Positions 1 to 8,313 are shown, counted from the stretch's first letter. The stretch: 64,000 nt of DNA from Streptomyces phaeolivaceus (GCF_009184865.1 NZ_CP045096.1:6820001-6884000); one strand, 5' to 3'. Translations and numbers: made by a program. Notes: generated by a model from the letters alone, not told the origin.

Positions 1-1
1 C

Positions 2-154
2 GGCAAGGGCGACATCCTCGTCCCGTGCGGTCGCTGCCGTCAGCTCCTCCACGAGTTCGGCGGCCCGGACCTCCTGCTGGAGACCCCGGCGGGAATCCTG
101 CCCCTCTCGGAGATGCTGCCCCAGGCCTTCGGCCCGGACCATCTCACCAAGTGA
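2..154 (+). CDS. cdd: cytidine deaminase, C-terminal fragment (cut by window edge)
   Basis: This is the last 50 residues of a cytidine deaminase, the cytosolic zinc enzyme that converts cytidine and deoxycytidine to uridine and deoxyuridine in pyrimidine salvage. The fragment carries the PCGRC motif (its residues 8-12), whose two cysteines bind the catalytic zinc, followed by RQ as is usual in this family. The 5' part, with the His/Cys-Ala-Glu motif, lies before the window. It ends at a TGA and is followed by a strong hairpin, then deoA, so the pair looks like a salvage operon with an internal terminator or attenuator. The family call is secure; nothing can be said about its promoter. Confidence 0.9.
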   Translation, partial: GKGDILVPCGRCRQLLHEFGGPDLLLETPAGILPLSEMLPQAFGPDHLTK

Positions 155-159
155 CTCCC

Positions 160-197
160 GTGCGGCCCCTCCTGACGAACGGTCGGAGGGGCCGCAC
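160..197 (+). terminator. hairpin between cdd and deoA
   Basis: A perfect 13-bp inverted repeat (GTGCGGCCCCTCC and its complement) encloses a 12-nt loop, five bases after the cdd stop codon. It is followed by CTTTC rather than a long T run, as is common for Streptomyces terminators. Because deoA starts only 27 bp later in the same direction, it may reduce rather than abolish read-through. Confidence 0.75.
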
Positions 198-223
198 GCT
201 TTCGGACCCTGGAAAGGAACGCC

Positions 224-1525
224 ATGACCTCTCTGCCGTCTTTGTCGATGGACGCCGTCTCCGTCATCCGCACCAAGCGGGACCGCGGTGAACTCAGTGA
301 CGAGCAGATCGACTGGGTCATCGACGCGTACACCCGCGGCGAGGTCGCCGACTACCAGATGGCCGCCCTCAACATGGCGATCCTCCTCAACGGCATGGAC
401 CGCCGCGAGATCGCCCGCTGGACGGCCGCGATGATCGCCTCCGGCGAGCGCATGGACTTCTCGTCCCTGTCCCGCCCCACCGCCGACAAGCACTCCACCG
501 GCGGCGTCGGCGACAAGATCACCCTCCCCCTCGCCCCCCTGGTCGCGGCCTGCGGCGCGGCCGTCCCCCAGCTCTCCGGCCGGGGCCTCGGCCACACCGG
601 CGGCACCCTCGACAAGCTGGAGTCCATCCCCGGCTGGCGGGCGCTGCTGTCGAACGAGGAGATGCTGAACGTCCTGGACGAGGTGGGCGCGGTGATCTGC
701 GCGGCGGGCGACGGCCTGGCCCCGGCCGACAAGAAGCTCTACGCCCTGCGGGACGTCACGGGCACCGTGGAAACCATCCCCCTGATCGCCTCCTCGATCA
801 TGTCGAAGAAGATCGCCGAGGGTACGGGCTCCCTGGTCCTGGACGTGAAGGTGGGCAGCGGGGCCTTCATGAAGACGCTGGAGGACGCGCGGGAACTGGC
901 GTCCACGATGGTCGGCCTCGGCACCGACCACGGCGTCAAGACGGTCGCCCTCCTGACGGACATGTCGACCCCCCTCGGCCTCACCGCCGGCAACGCGCTG
1001 GAGGTCCGCGAGTCGGTCGAGGTCCTGGCGGGCGGCGGCCCGGCGGACGTCGTGGAACTGACGATCGCGCTGGCCCGGGAGATGCTCGACGCCGCCGGGG
1101 TGAAGGACGCCGACCCGGCGAAGGCCCTGGCCGACGGCTCGGCGATGGACGCCTGGCGCCGCATGATCGCGGCCCAGGGCGGCGACCCCGACGCCGCGCT
1201 CCCGACCTCCCGCGAGCAGCACGTGGTGAAGGCGACCGCCTCGGGCGTCCTGACCCGCCTGGACGCCTACGACATCGGTATCGCCGCCTGGCGGCTCGGC
1301 GCCGGACGCGCCCGCAAGGAGGACCCGGTGCAGGCCGCCGCGGGCGTCGAGATGCACGCCAAGCCCGGCGACACGGTGACCGAGGGCCAGCCCCTGCTGA
1401 CCCTGCACACCGACACTCCCGAGCGCTTCGGCTACGCCCTGGAGGCGGTGGAGGGCTCGTACGACATCGCGGCCCCGGGCACGGCGTTCAGCGCGACCCC
1501 GATCGTGCTGGACCGGATCTCCTGA
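224..1525 (+). CDS. deoA: thymidine (pyrimidine-nucleoside) phosphorylase
   Basis: DeoA cleaves thymidine or deoxyuridine with phosphate to the free base and deoxyribose 1-phosphate in the cytosol. The 433-residue length is normal. The phosphate-binding signature KHSTGGVGDK lies at residues 89-98, followed by the conserved LSGRGLGHTGGTLDK stretch, and the C-terminal alpha/beta domain ends with the usual PERFGYALE-like segment. The ATG at 224 is preceded by a GGAAAGGA ribosome-binding sequence about 8 nt upstream. It follows cdd directly, so cytidine could be converted to uridine and then cleaved by neighbouring products. The deoxyribose phosphate made here would be used after isomerisation by DeoC, encoded at 17.3-18.3 kb. 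Confidence 0.95.
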   Translation: MTSLPSLSMDAVSVIRTKRDRGELSDEQIDWVIDAYTRGEVADYQMAALNMAILLNGMDRREIARWTAAMIASGERMDFSSLSRPTADKHSTGGVGDKITLPLAPLVAACGAAVPQLSGRGLGHTGGTLDKLESIPGWRALLSNEEMLNVLDEVGAVICAAGDGLAPADKKLYALRDVTGTVETIPLIASSIMSKKIAEGTGSLVLDVKVGSGAFMKTLEDARELASTMVGLGTDHGVKTVALLTDMSTPLGLTAGNALEVRESVEVLAGGGPADVVELTIALAREMLDAAGVKDADPAKALADGSAMDAWRRMIAAQGGDPDAALPTSREQHVVKATASGVLTRLDAYDIGIAAWRLGAGRARKEDPVQAAAGVEMHAKPGDTVTEGQPLLTLHTDTPERFGYALEAVEGSYDIAAPGTAFSATPIVLDRIS

Positions 1526-1612
1526 GGCACGGCCGCGCGGCTGCCCGGACGTGTGTCCGGGCAGCTCATGGCGGCTCACGGCGGGTGTGGTCGCCCTCAC
1601 GGGTGCGTCGCG

Positions 1613-2011
1613 ATGAGTTCCGGTATCCCGCCCGGTCTACAGATCGTGGACGCGACGACACCCGCCGTACTCGTGCTGCCAGGCCCCGTGACCCGGGACG
1701 AGGTGCCTGGGCTCTGTGCCGAGGTACGCGCGAGACTGGAGGGGACCGGGGGCCGGCCCGGCGGAGGGGTACTGGTCTGCGATGTCGCCGGTATCGGCCC
1801 ACCGGGCCTGGCCGCCGTCGACGTACTGGCCCGGTTGCAGCTCGCCGCGCGGCGGGCCGGGGGCCGGATACGGCTGCGGGACCCCGACCCGGCGCTGAGC
1901 GCGCTACTGGGCTTCGTCGGGCTTGCCTTCGATGTGGAGGGGCAGGCCGAAGAGGGGGAACCAGCGGGCGGTGTCGAGGAAGCAGTGGAATCCGGCGATC
2001 CGGCCCTCTGA
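1613..2011 (+). CDS. STAS-domain protein (anti-sigma-factor-antagonist-like)
   Basis: This 132-residue protein looks like a lone STAS domain, the fold of SpoIIAA-type anti-sigma antagonists. It shows a beta strand near TPAVLVLPG, a VLVCDVAGIGPPGLAAVDVLARLQLAARRAGGRI-like core (split here: VLVCDVAGIG, then GLAAVDVLARLQ), and a DPALSALLGFVGL-like end. The usual phosphorylatable Ser/Thr after the central Asp is replaced by G/P (IGPPGLAAVD), so regulation by phosphorylation is doubtful. I prefer the ATG at 1613; a GTG at 1553 would add 20 poorly conserved residues. Its last 108 bp run into the 3' end of the ECF sigma gene on the other strand. A role in sigma control is inference from fold and position. 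Confidence 0.6.
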   Translation: MSSGIPPGLQIVDATTPAVLVLPGPVTRDEVPGLCAEVRARLEGTGGRPGGGVLVCDVAGIGPPGLAAVDVLARLQLAARRAGGRIRLRDPDPALSALLGFVGLAFDVEGQAEEGEPAGGVEEAVESGDPAL

Positions 2012-2920
2012 GATCTCCAGCACCTGCACGGCCCAGGCGCTGAAACCGCCCTTCTCCGGGTCCGGCTTGTACTGCGCGAAGCCCGGCAGGCCGTTCACCG
2101 CGACCGGTACCAGATGCGATCCGGCACAGGCCGCACCGAGCGTGGTCATGAAGCCGGTGATGTCGCCGGTCCCGGTCAGCCACAGGTCGAACGGCGGCAT
2201 CGTCATGACCGCGTCCTCGTGCAGCAGGGCCGTCAGCGCCGCCATGTCGTACCCCTCGAAGGCGGCCACATAGCGGTCGAGGAGCTTGCGCTGCTCCTCG
2301 TCCAGCGGATCGGAGACATCGGCCGCGGCGCCCTGTCCGCCGCCCTCGGCGAGGGTCGCGCGGGCCCGCTGCAGGGCGCTGTTCACCGAGGCGACGGAGG
2401 TGTCGAGCAACTCGGCGACCTCGCTTGCCTTCCACGCCAGCACCTCGCGCAGGATGAGCACCGCGCGCTGCTTCGACGGCAGCCGCTGCAGCGCGGCCAC
2501 GAACGCCAGCCGCACGGACTCCTTGGCGACGGCGGCCTCCGCCGGGTCGGCGGTGGCGGGCAGCACCCGGGCGTCCGGCACCGGCTCCAGCCAGGTGTTG
2601 TCCGGCCGGGGCGAGAGGGCGGCCTGGGCGAGCGGTGTCGACTCGGTGAGATCCATGGGACGGGCCCTCTTGTTCCCGGCGGTCAGCATGTCCAGACACA
2701 CGTTCGTGGCGATCCGGTACAGCCAGGACCGCAGGCTCGACCGCCCCTCGAACTTCTCGTAACTCCGCCAGGCACGGATCATCGTGTCCTGCACGGCGTC
2801 CTCCGCCTCGAAGGACGAGCCGAGCATCCGATAGCAGTACCCGGTCAACTCGACCCGGTGCCTCTCCAGCCGGACATCCAGATCCGCCGTCGCCGTCGCC
2901 GTACCGTCACCCATGGCCAA
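1904..2920 (-). CDS. ECF sigma factor with C-terminal SnoaL-like domain
   Basis: A 338-residue extracytoplasmic-function sigma factor. Region 2 lies at about residues 20-90 (YCYRMLGSSFEAEDAVQDT, then WLYRIATNVCLD) and region 4 at about 150-200 (LPSKQRAVLILREVLAWKA, then SVASVNSALQRARATL). The remaining 130 residues form a SnoaL/NTF2-like domain (LLDRYVAAFEGYDMAAL, then DAVMTMPPF). ECF factors with fused SnoaL domains usually have no classical anti-sigma and are thought to be self-regulated by that domain. Start ATG at 2920 or 2914. The gene overlaps the 3' end of the STAS gene, tail to tail. Its target promoters cannot be read from the window. Confidence 0.88.
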   Translation of the reverse strand: MAMGDGTATATADLDVRLERHRVELTGYCYRMLGSSFEAEDAVQDTMIRAWRSYEKFEGRSSLRSWLYRIATNVCLDMLTAGNKRARPMDLTESTPLAQAALSPRPDNTWLEPVPDARVLPATADPAEAAVAKESVRLAFVAALQRLPSKQRAVLILREVLAWKASEVAELLDTSVASVNSALQRARATLAEGGGQGAAADVSDPLDEEQRKLLDRYVAAFEGYDMAALTALLHEDAVMTMPPFDLWLTGTGDITGFMTTLGAACAGSHLVPVAVNGLPGFAQYKPDPEKGGFSAWAVQVLEISEGRIAGFHCFLDTARWFPLFGLPLHIEGKPDEAQ

Positions 2921-3030
2921 CCCACCCCTGTGCCATCCCTGTGCGTACCAACACCTCGGAAGCTACCGCAGCCCACTGACAATGGCTCGTGGAAGGGATG
3001 AAGGGGCAGGTCAGGGGGGTCGTGTGTCGT

Positions 3031-3175
3031 CCGCGGGCCCGGTGGGGCTTCTCGCGCGGTTCCCCGCGCCCCTGACGGGCCTGCGGCCCTTTCGGGCCGA
3101 AAAAGCATGGGGCGCAGGCCCTGCTTTTTCAGGGGCGCGGGGAACCGCGCGACCAGCCCCCACCGGACCCGCGGA
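3031..3175. repeat. dispersed palindromic repeat, copy 1
   Basis: A 145-bp imperfect palindrome: GGTGGGGCTTCTCGCGCGG, then TTCCCCGCGCCCCTGA, a 50-nt centre rich in GGGCC/GGCCC and poly-A/poly-T tracts, then the mirrored arm with GGGGCGCGGGGAACCGCGCG and CCAGCCCCCACC. It lies between the MFS gene's 3' end and the start of the sigma gene and probably folds into a long hairpin that stops transcription from the MFS gene. The 2921-3241 interval holds nothing else I can support. Confidence 0.85.
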
Positions 3176-3241
3176 TGGGGGTCGAAGGGGCGCAGCCCCT
3201 GGCGATGGGACGGGTAGGGGCGGCGGGGGCGAAAAAGAAGG

Positions 3242-4537
3242 TCAGTGAACCGGCACCGGCCCGCGCCGGGCCGCATGGGACCCCACCACGGTGATCCCCA
3301 CGACCCCCAGCACGGCCAGCAGCCCCAGCGAGACGGTCCCACCCCAACCACCCGCGTGGAACGCCACCGCCCCGAGCGTGCTCCCCGCACTGGACCCCAC
3401 GTAGTACGCCGACTGGTACAGCGCGGACGCCTGCGCCCGCCCCTCCTTCGCCGTGTGACTCACCGACGACGAGGCGACGGCATGCCCCGCGAAGAACCCG
3501 GCGGTGATCAGCACCAGCCCCACCAGCACCAGCACCAGCGAGTCGGAGAGCGAGAACAGCAGCCCGGCGGTCGTCGTACCGCCCGCGAGATACAGCGCGC
3601 CCCGCCGCCCGAGCCGCCCCGCCAGCCTCCCGGCGGTCGACGCGGACACCGTACCCACCAGGTACACGAGGAAGATCGTCCCGATGACACCCTGGGGGAG
3701 CGAGAACGGTGCGTCGGCCAGCCGGTAGCCGATCACCGTGTAGACGCCGCCGAAGACCGTCATGAACAGCGCGCCGATCGCGTACAGCCGCCGCAGCAAC
3801 GGGTTCGAGAGATGCGCCCGGACCGTACGCCCCAGCACCCGGGGCCGCAGCGACCCCGCCACGAAGTGCCTGGGCGCCGGCAGCAGCAGCCGGAAGGCCA
3901 CCGCGCAGCCCACCGCGATCACTCCGAGCACGGCCAGCGCGACCCGCCAGCCCCACTCCTGGGCGACCCACCCGGTGAGGACCCGCCCGCTCATCCCGCC
4001 GACGCTGTTGCCGGCGACGAAGAGCCCGATCGCGGTGATCAGCGCCTTGGGGCGGACCTCCTCGGCGAGATACGCGGTCGCGGAGGCCGGCACCCCGGCC
4101 AGTGCCGCGCCCTGCACGGCCCGCAGTACGACCAGCGCGCCCAGGGAGGGCGCGAAGGGGATCAGCAGCCCGACCGTCACCGCGACCGCCAGCGACGCCG
4201 TCATCACCGTACGCCGCCCGAACCGCTCCGACAGCGCGCTCATCGGCAGCACGAACAGCGCCAGCGCACCGGTCGCCGCCGACACCGTCCAGCTCGCCGC
4301 GCTCGCCGTCGTCCCGAAGCCGTCCGAGATCAGCGGCAGCAGCGCCTGTGTGGAGTAGAGGAGGGCGAAGGTCGCGACACCCGCGAGGAACAGCGCCAGA
4401 CTCATCCGGCGGTAGCCGGGCCCACCGGGGGTCACCCGGGAGTCGACGACGGCCGGACGGGGGGAACGGGGCGAACGGTCGGACGTGGCGGATACGGCGC
4501 CCACGGTGGTGGACGCCTCGGTACTGGCGGAAGGCAT
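3242..4537 (-). CDS. MFS transporter (drug/metabolite efflux type)
   Basis: A 431-residue major facilitator with 12 predicted membrane helices after a 40-residue Ser/Thr-rich cytosolic tail. Family signs are the loop-2 motif ALSERFGRRTVM (between helices 2 and 3) and the Gly/Ala-rich helices VVLRAVQGAALAGVPASA and GLFVAGNSVGGMSGRVLTG. The layout resembles the YnfM/arabinose-efflux-like branch; the substrate is unknown. It is transcribed away from a LysR-type gene that starts 63 bp upstream, the classic arrangement in which the LysR protein controls its divergent neighbour from the shared intergenic region. Confidence 0.88.
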   Translation of the reverse strand: MPSASTEASTTVGAVSATSDRSPRSPRPAVVDSRVTPGGPGYRRMSLALFLAGVATFALLYSTQALLPLISDGFGTTASAASWTVSAATGALALFVLPMSALSERFGRRTVMTASLAVAVTVGLLIPFAPSLGALVVLRAVQGAALAGVPASATAYLAEEVRPKALITAIGLFVAGNSVGGMSGRVLTGWVAQEWGWRVALAVLGVIAVGCAVAFRLLLPAPRHFVAGSLRPRVLGRTVRAHLSNPLLRRLYAIGALFMTVFGGVYTVIGYRLADAPFSLPQGVIGTIFLVYLVGTVSASTAGRLAGRLGRRGALYLAGGTTTAGLLFSLSDSLVLVLVGLVLITAGFFAGHAVASSSVSHTAKEGRAQASALYQSAYYVGSSAGSTLGAVAFHAGGWGGTVSLGLLAVLGVVGITVVGSHAARRGPVPVH

Positions 4538-4587
4538 GCCTCGAAACTACGTACGGCGCCGCTCATCCGTCCAATGCATGGATCGCC

Positions 4588-4593
4588 CATAAT
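4588..4593 (+). promoter_or_regulatory. predicted -10 element (CATAAT) of the LysR gene
   Basis: CATAAT lies 7 nt before the GTG start, so transcription would begin at or next to the start codon and the mRNA would be leaderless. I see no good -35. Confidence 0.5.
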
Positions 4594-4600
4594 CGTTCCC

Positions 4601-5617
4601 GTGACGCATCAGCAGAGGTCAGGGCCGCGCCTGTCACCGTCCGGTGACACAGAAGACATCGACGGCACCGGCAGGAGAGGCGACAGCGGCGACAGTGGGG
4701 ACAGTGGGGATATCGACGACATCGTCCTGCGCCTCGCGCCCCGTCTCGCCTATTTCGCCGGCGTCGCCCGCACCGAGCACGTCACCGGGGCCGCGCGCGA
4801 GATGCGGGTCCCGCAGTCGACGCTGTCGCGGGCCATGGTCCGCCTCGAACAGGACCTGGGCGTCGACCTGTTCGCCCGCCGGGGGCGCACGGTCTCCCTG
4901 ACGCACGCCGGCCGCACCTTCCACGCCTCCGTGGAACGCGCCCTCGCCGAGATCGAGCGCGCCGCCGACGAGGTCCGCGCCGACGCCGACCCCGCCACCG
5001 GCAAGGTCGCCTTCGGCTTCCTGCACACCATGGGCGCCGAGACCGTCCCAGGCCTTCTCCAGGCCTTCCGCGCCGAACACCCCCGCGTCCGCTTCAGCCT
5101 CGTCCAGAACTACGGCGAGGCCATGCTCGAACGCCTGCGCGCCGGCGAACTCGACCTCTGCCTCACCTCACCCGTCCCGGACGCCCCCGATCTGGTGGCC
5201 CGCCGCCTCGACGAACAGAAGCTCCGCCTGGTCGTCCCCGCCGACCACCGCCTCGCCGCCCGCAAACGCGTCCGCCTCGCCGAGGCCGCCGACGAAACCT
5301 TCGTCACCCTCGAACCCGGCTACGGCATGCGCCGCATCACCGACGACCTCTGCAAGGAGGCCGGCTTCAAGCCCCGTATCGCCTTCGAGGGAGAGGAGGC
5401 GGAAACACTGCGGGGCCTGGTGGCGGCGGGCCTGGGCGTGGCCCTCCTACCGCCCCCGGCCGTCCCCCGGCCGGGCGTCGTCGAACTGACGGTCACCGCC
5501 CCGCGAGCGGCCCGCGAAATCGGCGTGGCCTGGCTCGACGGCCACCCCGACACACCCCCGGTGGCGGCCTTCAAGAAGTTCCTGCTGTCGAGAAGGGGCC
5601 ACCTCCTCCACGACTGA
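4601..5617 (+). CDS. LysR-family transcriptional regulator
   Basis: A 338-residue LysR-type regulator. After an unusual 45-residue N-terminal extension rich in Gly, Asp and Ser (several GDSGDSGD repeats) comes the winged helix-turn-helix (about residues 48-107: FAGVARTEHVTGAAREM, then PQSTLSRAMVRLEQDLGV and LFARRGRTVSLT). The substrate-binding domain follows (KVAFGFLHTMGAETVPGLLQ onward). The GTG at 4601 is chosen because a CATAAT hexamer lies 7 nt upstream and no ribosome-binding site is present, fitting leaderless translation. The frame stays open far upstream, but that stretch opposes the MFS gene and is not coding. It probably senses a small molecule and regulates the divergent MFS gene. 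Confidence 0.87.
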   Translation: MTHQQRSGPRLSPSGDTEDIDGTGRRGDSGDSGDSGDIDDIVLRLAPRLAYFAGVARTEHVTGAAREMRVPQSTLSRAMVRLEQDLGVDLFARRGRTVSLTHAGRTFHASVERALAEIERAADEVRADADPATGKVAFGFLHTMGAETVPGLLQAFRAEHPRVRFSLVQNYGEAMLERLRAGELDLCLTSPVPDAPDLVARRLDEQKLRLVVPADHRLAARKRVRLAEAADETFVTLEPGYGMRRITDDLCKEAGFKPRIAFEGEEAETLRGLVAAGLGVALLPPPAVPRPGVVELTVTAPRAAREIGVAWLDGHPDTPPVAAFKKFLLSRRGHLLHD

Positions 5618-5639
5618 CGCGAGCCGCAGCCGCGCCAGG

Positions 5640-5694
5640 AAGGGGCGCGGGGAACTGCGCGACAAGCTCCACACGGCCCGCAGCCGCGAGACGA
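5640..5694. repeat. dispersed palindromic repeat, copy 2 (one arm only)
   Basis: A single arm of the repeat family (AAGGGGCGCGGGGAACTGCG, then CGACAAGCTCCACACGGCCC) lies between the convergent stops of the LysR and hydrolase genes. Without the second arm it cannot form the long hairpin. Confidence 0.75.
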
Positions 5695-5696
5695 CA

Positions 5697-6467
5697 TCAA
5701 CCACCCTGATGCGAGCGTTGCCGGCCGAAGCCGGAGGCAAGCGGCATCCGCAACCCCAACGGCGGCGGCGCCGCGAGCGCGTCCTCCACCGGCCGGGCGA
5801 ACGCCCGCCCGAACAGCGCCCCCATCACGAAGTCCGACGCCAACGCGTGCACCTCGTCCCGGTACTGCGTCAGCCCGTGCCGGTCCGCGTGCACCTCGAA
5901 CCGGCAGATGTCGGGGTTCGTCTTCTTCGCCCGCGCCGCGTAGCGGAACGACAGTTCGGGATCCACCCGCTCGTCGTTCGTCCCGTGCACGATCAACACC
6001 CGCCGCCCGGCCAGCTGTTTCACCGGTTCGGGCGGCGTCGCCACATCCTCCTCCGGCAGCCAGGGGGCGATCGCCAGCACGGAGTTGACGGCCTCGTGCC
6101 CGCCCGTGTGCAGCGCCGCCCGCGCCCCCATGTGCAGCCCGGTGAGACATACGGGCACGTCCCCGTAGCGCCGGACCACCTCGTCCACGGCCCACTCGGC
6201 GTCCCGCGCGAGCCGCGCCTCCGTGCCGTTCCAGCCCCGGTAGCGGTAGTGCACGACATGGGCCGCCAGCCCCTCCGTACGGCCCGCGCGGGCCAGCCGG
6301 CGGCCGAGGGAGCGCACGGAGGCCGTGGCCATCATGGGGGAGGGTCTGCGGGTGGATGCCTCGTCACCGGCCGGAAGCAGCAGGACCACTGCGCTGACCG
6401 TGCTCGGCTCCGGGCCGATCGTCCGCCCAAGTCGGGGCGTACGGACCGGCATTGCTTGCTGCGCCAT
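5697..6467 (-). CDS. alpha/beta-hydrolase-like protein lacking the usual serine
   Basis: A 256-residue alpha/beta-hydrolase fold protein of the dienelactone-hydrolase or short prolyl-peptidase type. Strand-turn-helix elements can be followed (VVLLLPAGDE; VVHYRYRGWNG; VCLTGLHMGARAAL; VLIVHGTNDERVDP; ADRHGLT). The acid and base positions are filled (Asp165 in HGTNDERVD and His197 in ADRHG), but the nucleophile elbow reads G-L-H-M-G (residues 110-114), with His where the family has Ser, Cys or Asp. Either it uses an unusual nucleophile or it is a non-catalytic member. The gene is divergent from add, 113 bp away. Confidence 0.75.
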   Translation of the reverse strand: MAQQAMPVRTPRLGRTIGPEPSTVSAVVLLLPAGDEASTRRPSPMMATASVRSLGRRLARAGRTEGLAAHVVHYRYRGWNGTEARLARDAEWAVDEVVRRYGDVPVCLTGLHMGARAALHTGGHEAVNSVLAIAPWLPEEDVATPPEPVKQLAGRRVLIVHGTNDERVDPELSFRYAARAKKTNPDICRFEVHADRHGLTQYRDEVHALASDFVMGALFGRAFARPVEDALAAPPPLGLRMPLASGFGRQRSHQGG

Positions 6468-6552
6468 GACAGAACAGTGTCAGAAGAGATGGTGTACGCC
6501 ACCCGTCCTGTGGGTCACCTTTGGGTATCGACCCCCTCGCCCGACAGGCGCT

Positions 6553-6564
6553 CTACGCGCGTAG
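6553..6564. promoter_or_regulatory. nucleoside-regulon operator (copy at add)
   Basis: The perfect palindrome CTACGCGCGTAG ends 4 nt before a TATCGT -10-like hexamer (6569-6574), which is itself 6 nt before the add ATG. The same 12-mer occurs upstream of deoC and the purine nucleoside phosphorylase, so it is probably the binding site of a shared repressor. Confidence 0.75.
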
Positions 6565-6580
6565 GCGTTATCGTGCGAAA

Positions 6581-7744
6581 ATGACGAACCAGACCGACCC
6601 GACCGGTGGCACCCCGGACTCGGACCAGATCCGCCGGGCGCCCAAGGTTCTGCTGCACGACCACCTCGACGGCGGCCTGCGCCCCGGAACCATCGTCGAA
6701 CTCGCCCGCGACAGCGGCTACTCCCAGCTCCCGGAGACCGACCCCGACCGGCTCGGCGGCTGGTTCCGCGACGCCGCCGACTCCGGCTCGCTGGAGCGGT
6801 ACCTGGAGACCTTCTCGCACACCGTCGGCGTCATGCAGACCCGCGACGCGCTGCTCCGGGTCGCCGCCGAGTGCGCCGAGGACCTCGCCGCCGACGGCGT
6901 CGTCTACGCCGAGATCCGCTACGCCCCCGAACAGCACCTCGAAGGCGGGCTCGGCCTCGAAGAGGTCGTCGAGGCCGTCAACGAGGGCTTCCGGGAGGGT
7001 GAGCGGCGGGCCAGGGCCGACGGCAACCGCATCCGCGTCGGAGCCCTGCTCACCGCCATGCGGCACGCCGCCCGCGCCCTGGAGATCGCCGAACTCGCCA
7101 ACCGCTACCGCGACCTCGGTGTCGTCGGATTCGACATCGCGGGCGCCGAGGCCGGCTACCCGCCCACCCGCCACCTCGACGCCTTCGAGTTCCTCAAGCG
7201 CGAGAACAACCACTTCACCATCCACGCCGGGGAGGCCTTCGGACTCCCGTCCATCTGGCAGGCGTTGCAGTGGTGCGGGGCCGACCGGCTCGGGCACGGC
7301 GTCCGCATCATCGACGACATCCAGGTCCACGAGGACGGCTCGGTGAAGCTCGGCCGCCTCGCCTCCTACGTCCGCGACAAGCGCATCCCGCTGGAGCTGT
7401 GCCCCAGCTCCAACCTCCAGACCGGTGCCGCCCGTTCGTACGCCGAACACCCCATCGGGCTGCTCAGGCGACTGCACTTCCGGGCCACCGTGAACACCGA
7501 CAACCGGCTGATGTCGCACACGAGCATGAGCCGTGAATTCGAGCACCTTGTCGATGCCTTCGGTTACACGCTCGACGACATGCAGTGGTTCTCGGTCAAT
7601 GCTATGAAGTCAGCATTCATTCCTTTCGATGAACGACTGGCCATGATCAATGACGTGATCAAGCCCGGATACGCCGAGTTGAAATCCGAATGGCTGTTCC
7701 GGCAAACGGCCTCCACCAGCGGTTCTGTCGACGAACAGAGCTGA
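6581..7744 (+). CDS. add: adenosine deaminase
   Basis: Adenosine deaminase hydrolyses adenosine and deoxyadenosine to inosine and deoxyinosine in purine salvage. The 387-residue protein shows the metal-dependent amidohydrolase features of the family: the N-terminal [10 protein letters not shown] (Zn-binding HxH), HAGE with the catalytic Glu, GHGVRI, and the NTDNRLMS end containing the metal-binding Asp. The ATG at 6581 is preferred over an open upstream extension because it gives the usual start. It would be translated from a leaderless mRNA if TATCGT at 6569-6574 is the -10. The product inosine feeds the purine nucleoside phosphorylase encoded at 23.2-24.1 kb, whose promoter carries the same operator. 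Confidence 0.95.
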   Translation: MTNQTDPTGGTPDSDQIRRAPKVLLHDHLDGGLRPGTIVELARDSGYSQLPETDPDRLGGWFRDAADSGSLERYLETFSHTVGVMQTRDALLRVAAECAEDLAADGVVYAEIRYAPEQHLEGGLGLEEVVEAVNEGFREGERRARADGNRIRVGALLTAMRHAARALEIAELANRYRDLGVVGFDIAGAEAGYPPTRHLDAFEFLKRENNHFTIHAGEAFGLPSIWQALQWCGADRLGHGVRIIDDIQVHEDGSVKLGRLASYVRDKRIPLELCPSSNLQTGAARSYAEHPIGLLRRLHFRATVNTDNRLMSHTSMSREFEHLVDAFGYTLDDMQWFSVNAMKSAFIPFDERLAMINDVIKPGYAELKSEWLFRQTASTSGSVDEQS

Positions 7745-7759
7745 ACGGCGACTTCGGGA

Positions 7760-7792
7760 AGCGGTCACGCGCGGGGCGACGCGGCCGCTTTT
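7760..7792 (+). terminator. terminator after add
   Basis: AGCGGTC pairs with GGCCGCT (one G-U pair) around a GC-rich loop and is followed directly by TTTT. This makes it one of the few classic intrinsic terminators in the window. Confidence 0.65.
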
Positions 7793-7877
7793 CGATGTTT
7801 GCCTCCGGCGGGACTTTGGTGTTTACGTTTCGGCACCGCTCACCACCCGTCAAACGCATTCCAAGGACGCATTCAAC

Positions 7878-8246
7878 ATGAAGCAGTCTGCTGCCAAGAC
7901 CCTCGGTGTCGCCGTCGTCGGTGCCGCCATCGCCGCTGCGGGCGCGAGCGCCGCGAACGCCGCCCCGAGCGCCCCCGAGGCCTCCCAGGCCCTGGGCACC
8001 GTCACCCAGGCGCTGCCCGTGGAGAACGTCTCGAAGGCGCTGCCGGTCGCCACCGACGCGCTCGCCCAGGGGCAGAGCGCGCTCGGCACCGGTCTGGAGG
8101 CCGCGCAGCCCGCCGCCGCCAACGTCCTCGCCGAGGGCCCCACCGCCCCCGTCGCCGGGCTGCTCGGCGGCCTCCCCGTCGGCAAGACCCTTCCCGCCAA
8201 GGGCCTCGGCGTCAACGGCCTGCCCCTCGGCGGCGGCGCCGCCTGA
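7878..8246 (+). CDS. small secreted Ala/Gly/Pro-rich protein
   Basis: A 122-residue protein with a clear Sec signal peptide: a Lys near the start, a hydrophobic stretch VAVVGAAIAAAGASA and a probable cleavage site after ANA, about residue 29. The mature part of roughly 93 residues has no cysteine and is low in aromatic residues, with repeated short hydrophobic/Ala-rich segments (QALGTVTQALPVENVSKALP) and a Gly-rich tail. It resembles in style the protein at 14445-14855. I cannot name a function. It may be a wall-associated or exported structural protein of the kind abundant in Streptomyces. A strong hairpin follows. Confidence 0.7.
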   Translation: MKQSAAKTLGVAVVGAAIAAAGASAANAAPSAPEASQALGTVTQALPVENVSKALPVATDALAQGQSALGTGLEAAQPAAANVLAEGPTAPVAGLLGGLPVGKTLPAKGLGVNGLPLGGGAA

Positions 8247-8274
8247 GCGGCAGCCACCTCGACACGACACCCGC

Positions 8275-8306
8275 ACGGGGCGCGCACCGCGAAGGGCGCG
8301 CCCCGT
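8275..8306. terminator. bidirectional terminator hairpin
   Basis: ACGGGGCGCGC pairs perfectly with GCGCGCCCCGT around a 10-nt loop, between the convergent secreted-protein and PspC genes. It could serve both. Confidence 0.75.
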
Positions 8307-8313
8307 CGGTGTG

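Noticed and set aside
3245..4600. The LysR frame stays open for more than 1.3 kb upstream of its start
   Set aside because: It runs antisense through the MFS gene, its translation is Arg/Pro/His-rich shadow sequence without domain signs, and the LysR fold begins at the GTG 4601 with a -10 element just before it.
4632..4647. GTCAC-N6-GTGAC as a second AfsQ1 box
   Set aside because: It fits the loose consensus but lies inside the LysR coding sequence just after a leaderless start and is also a plain palindrome; chance match more likely.
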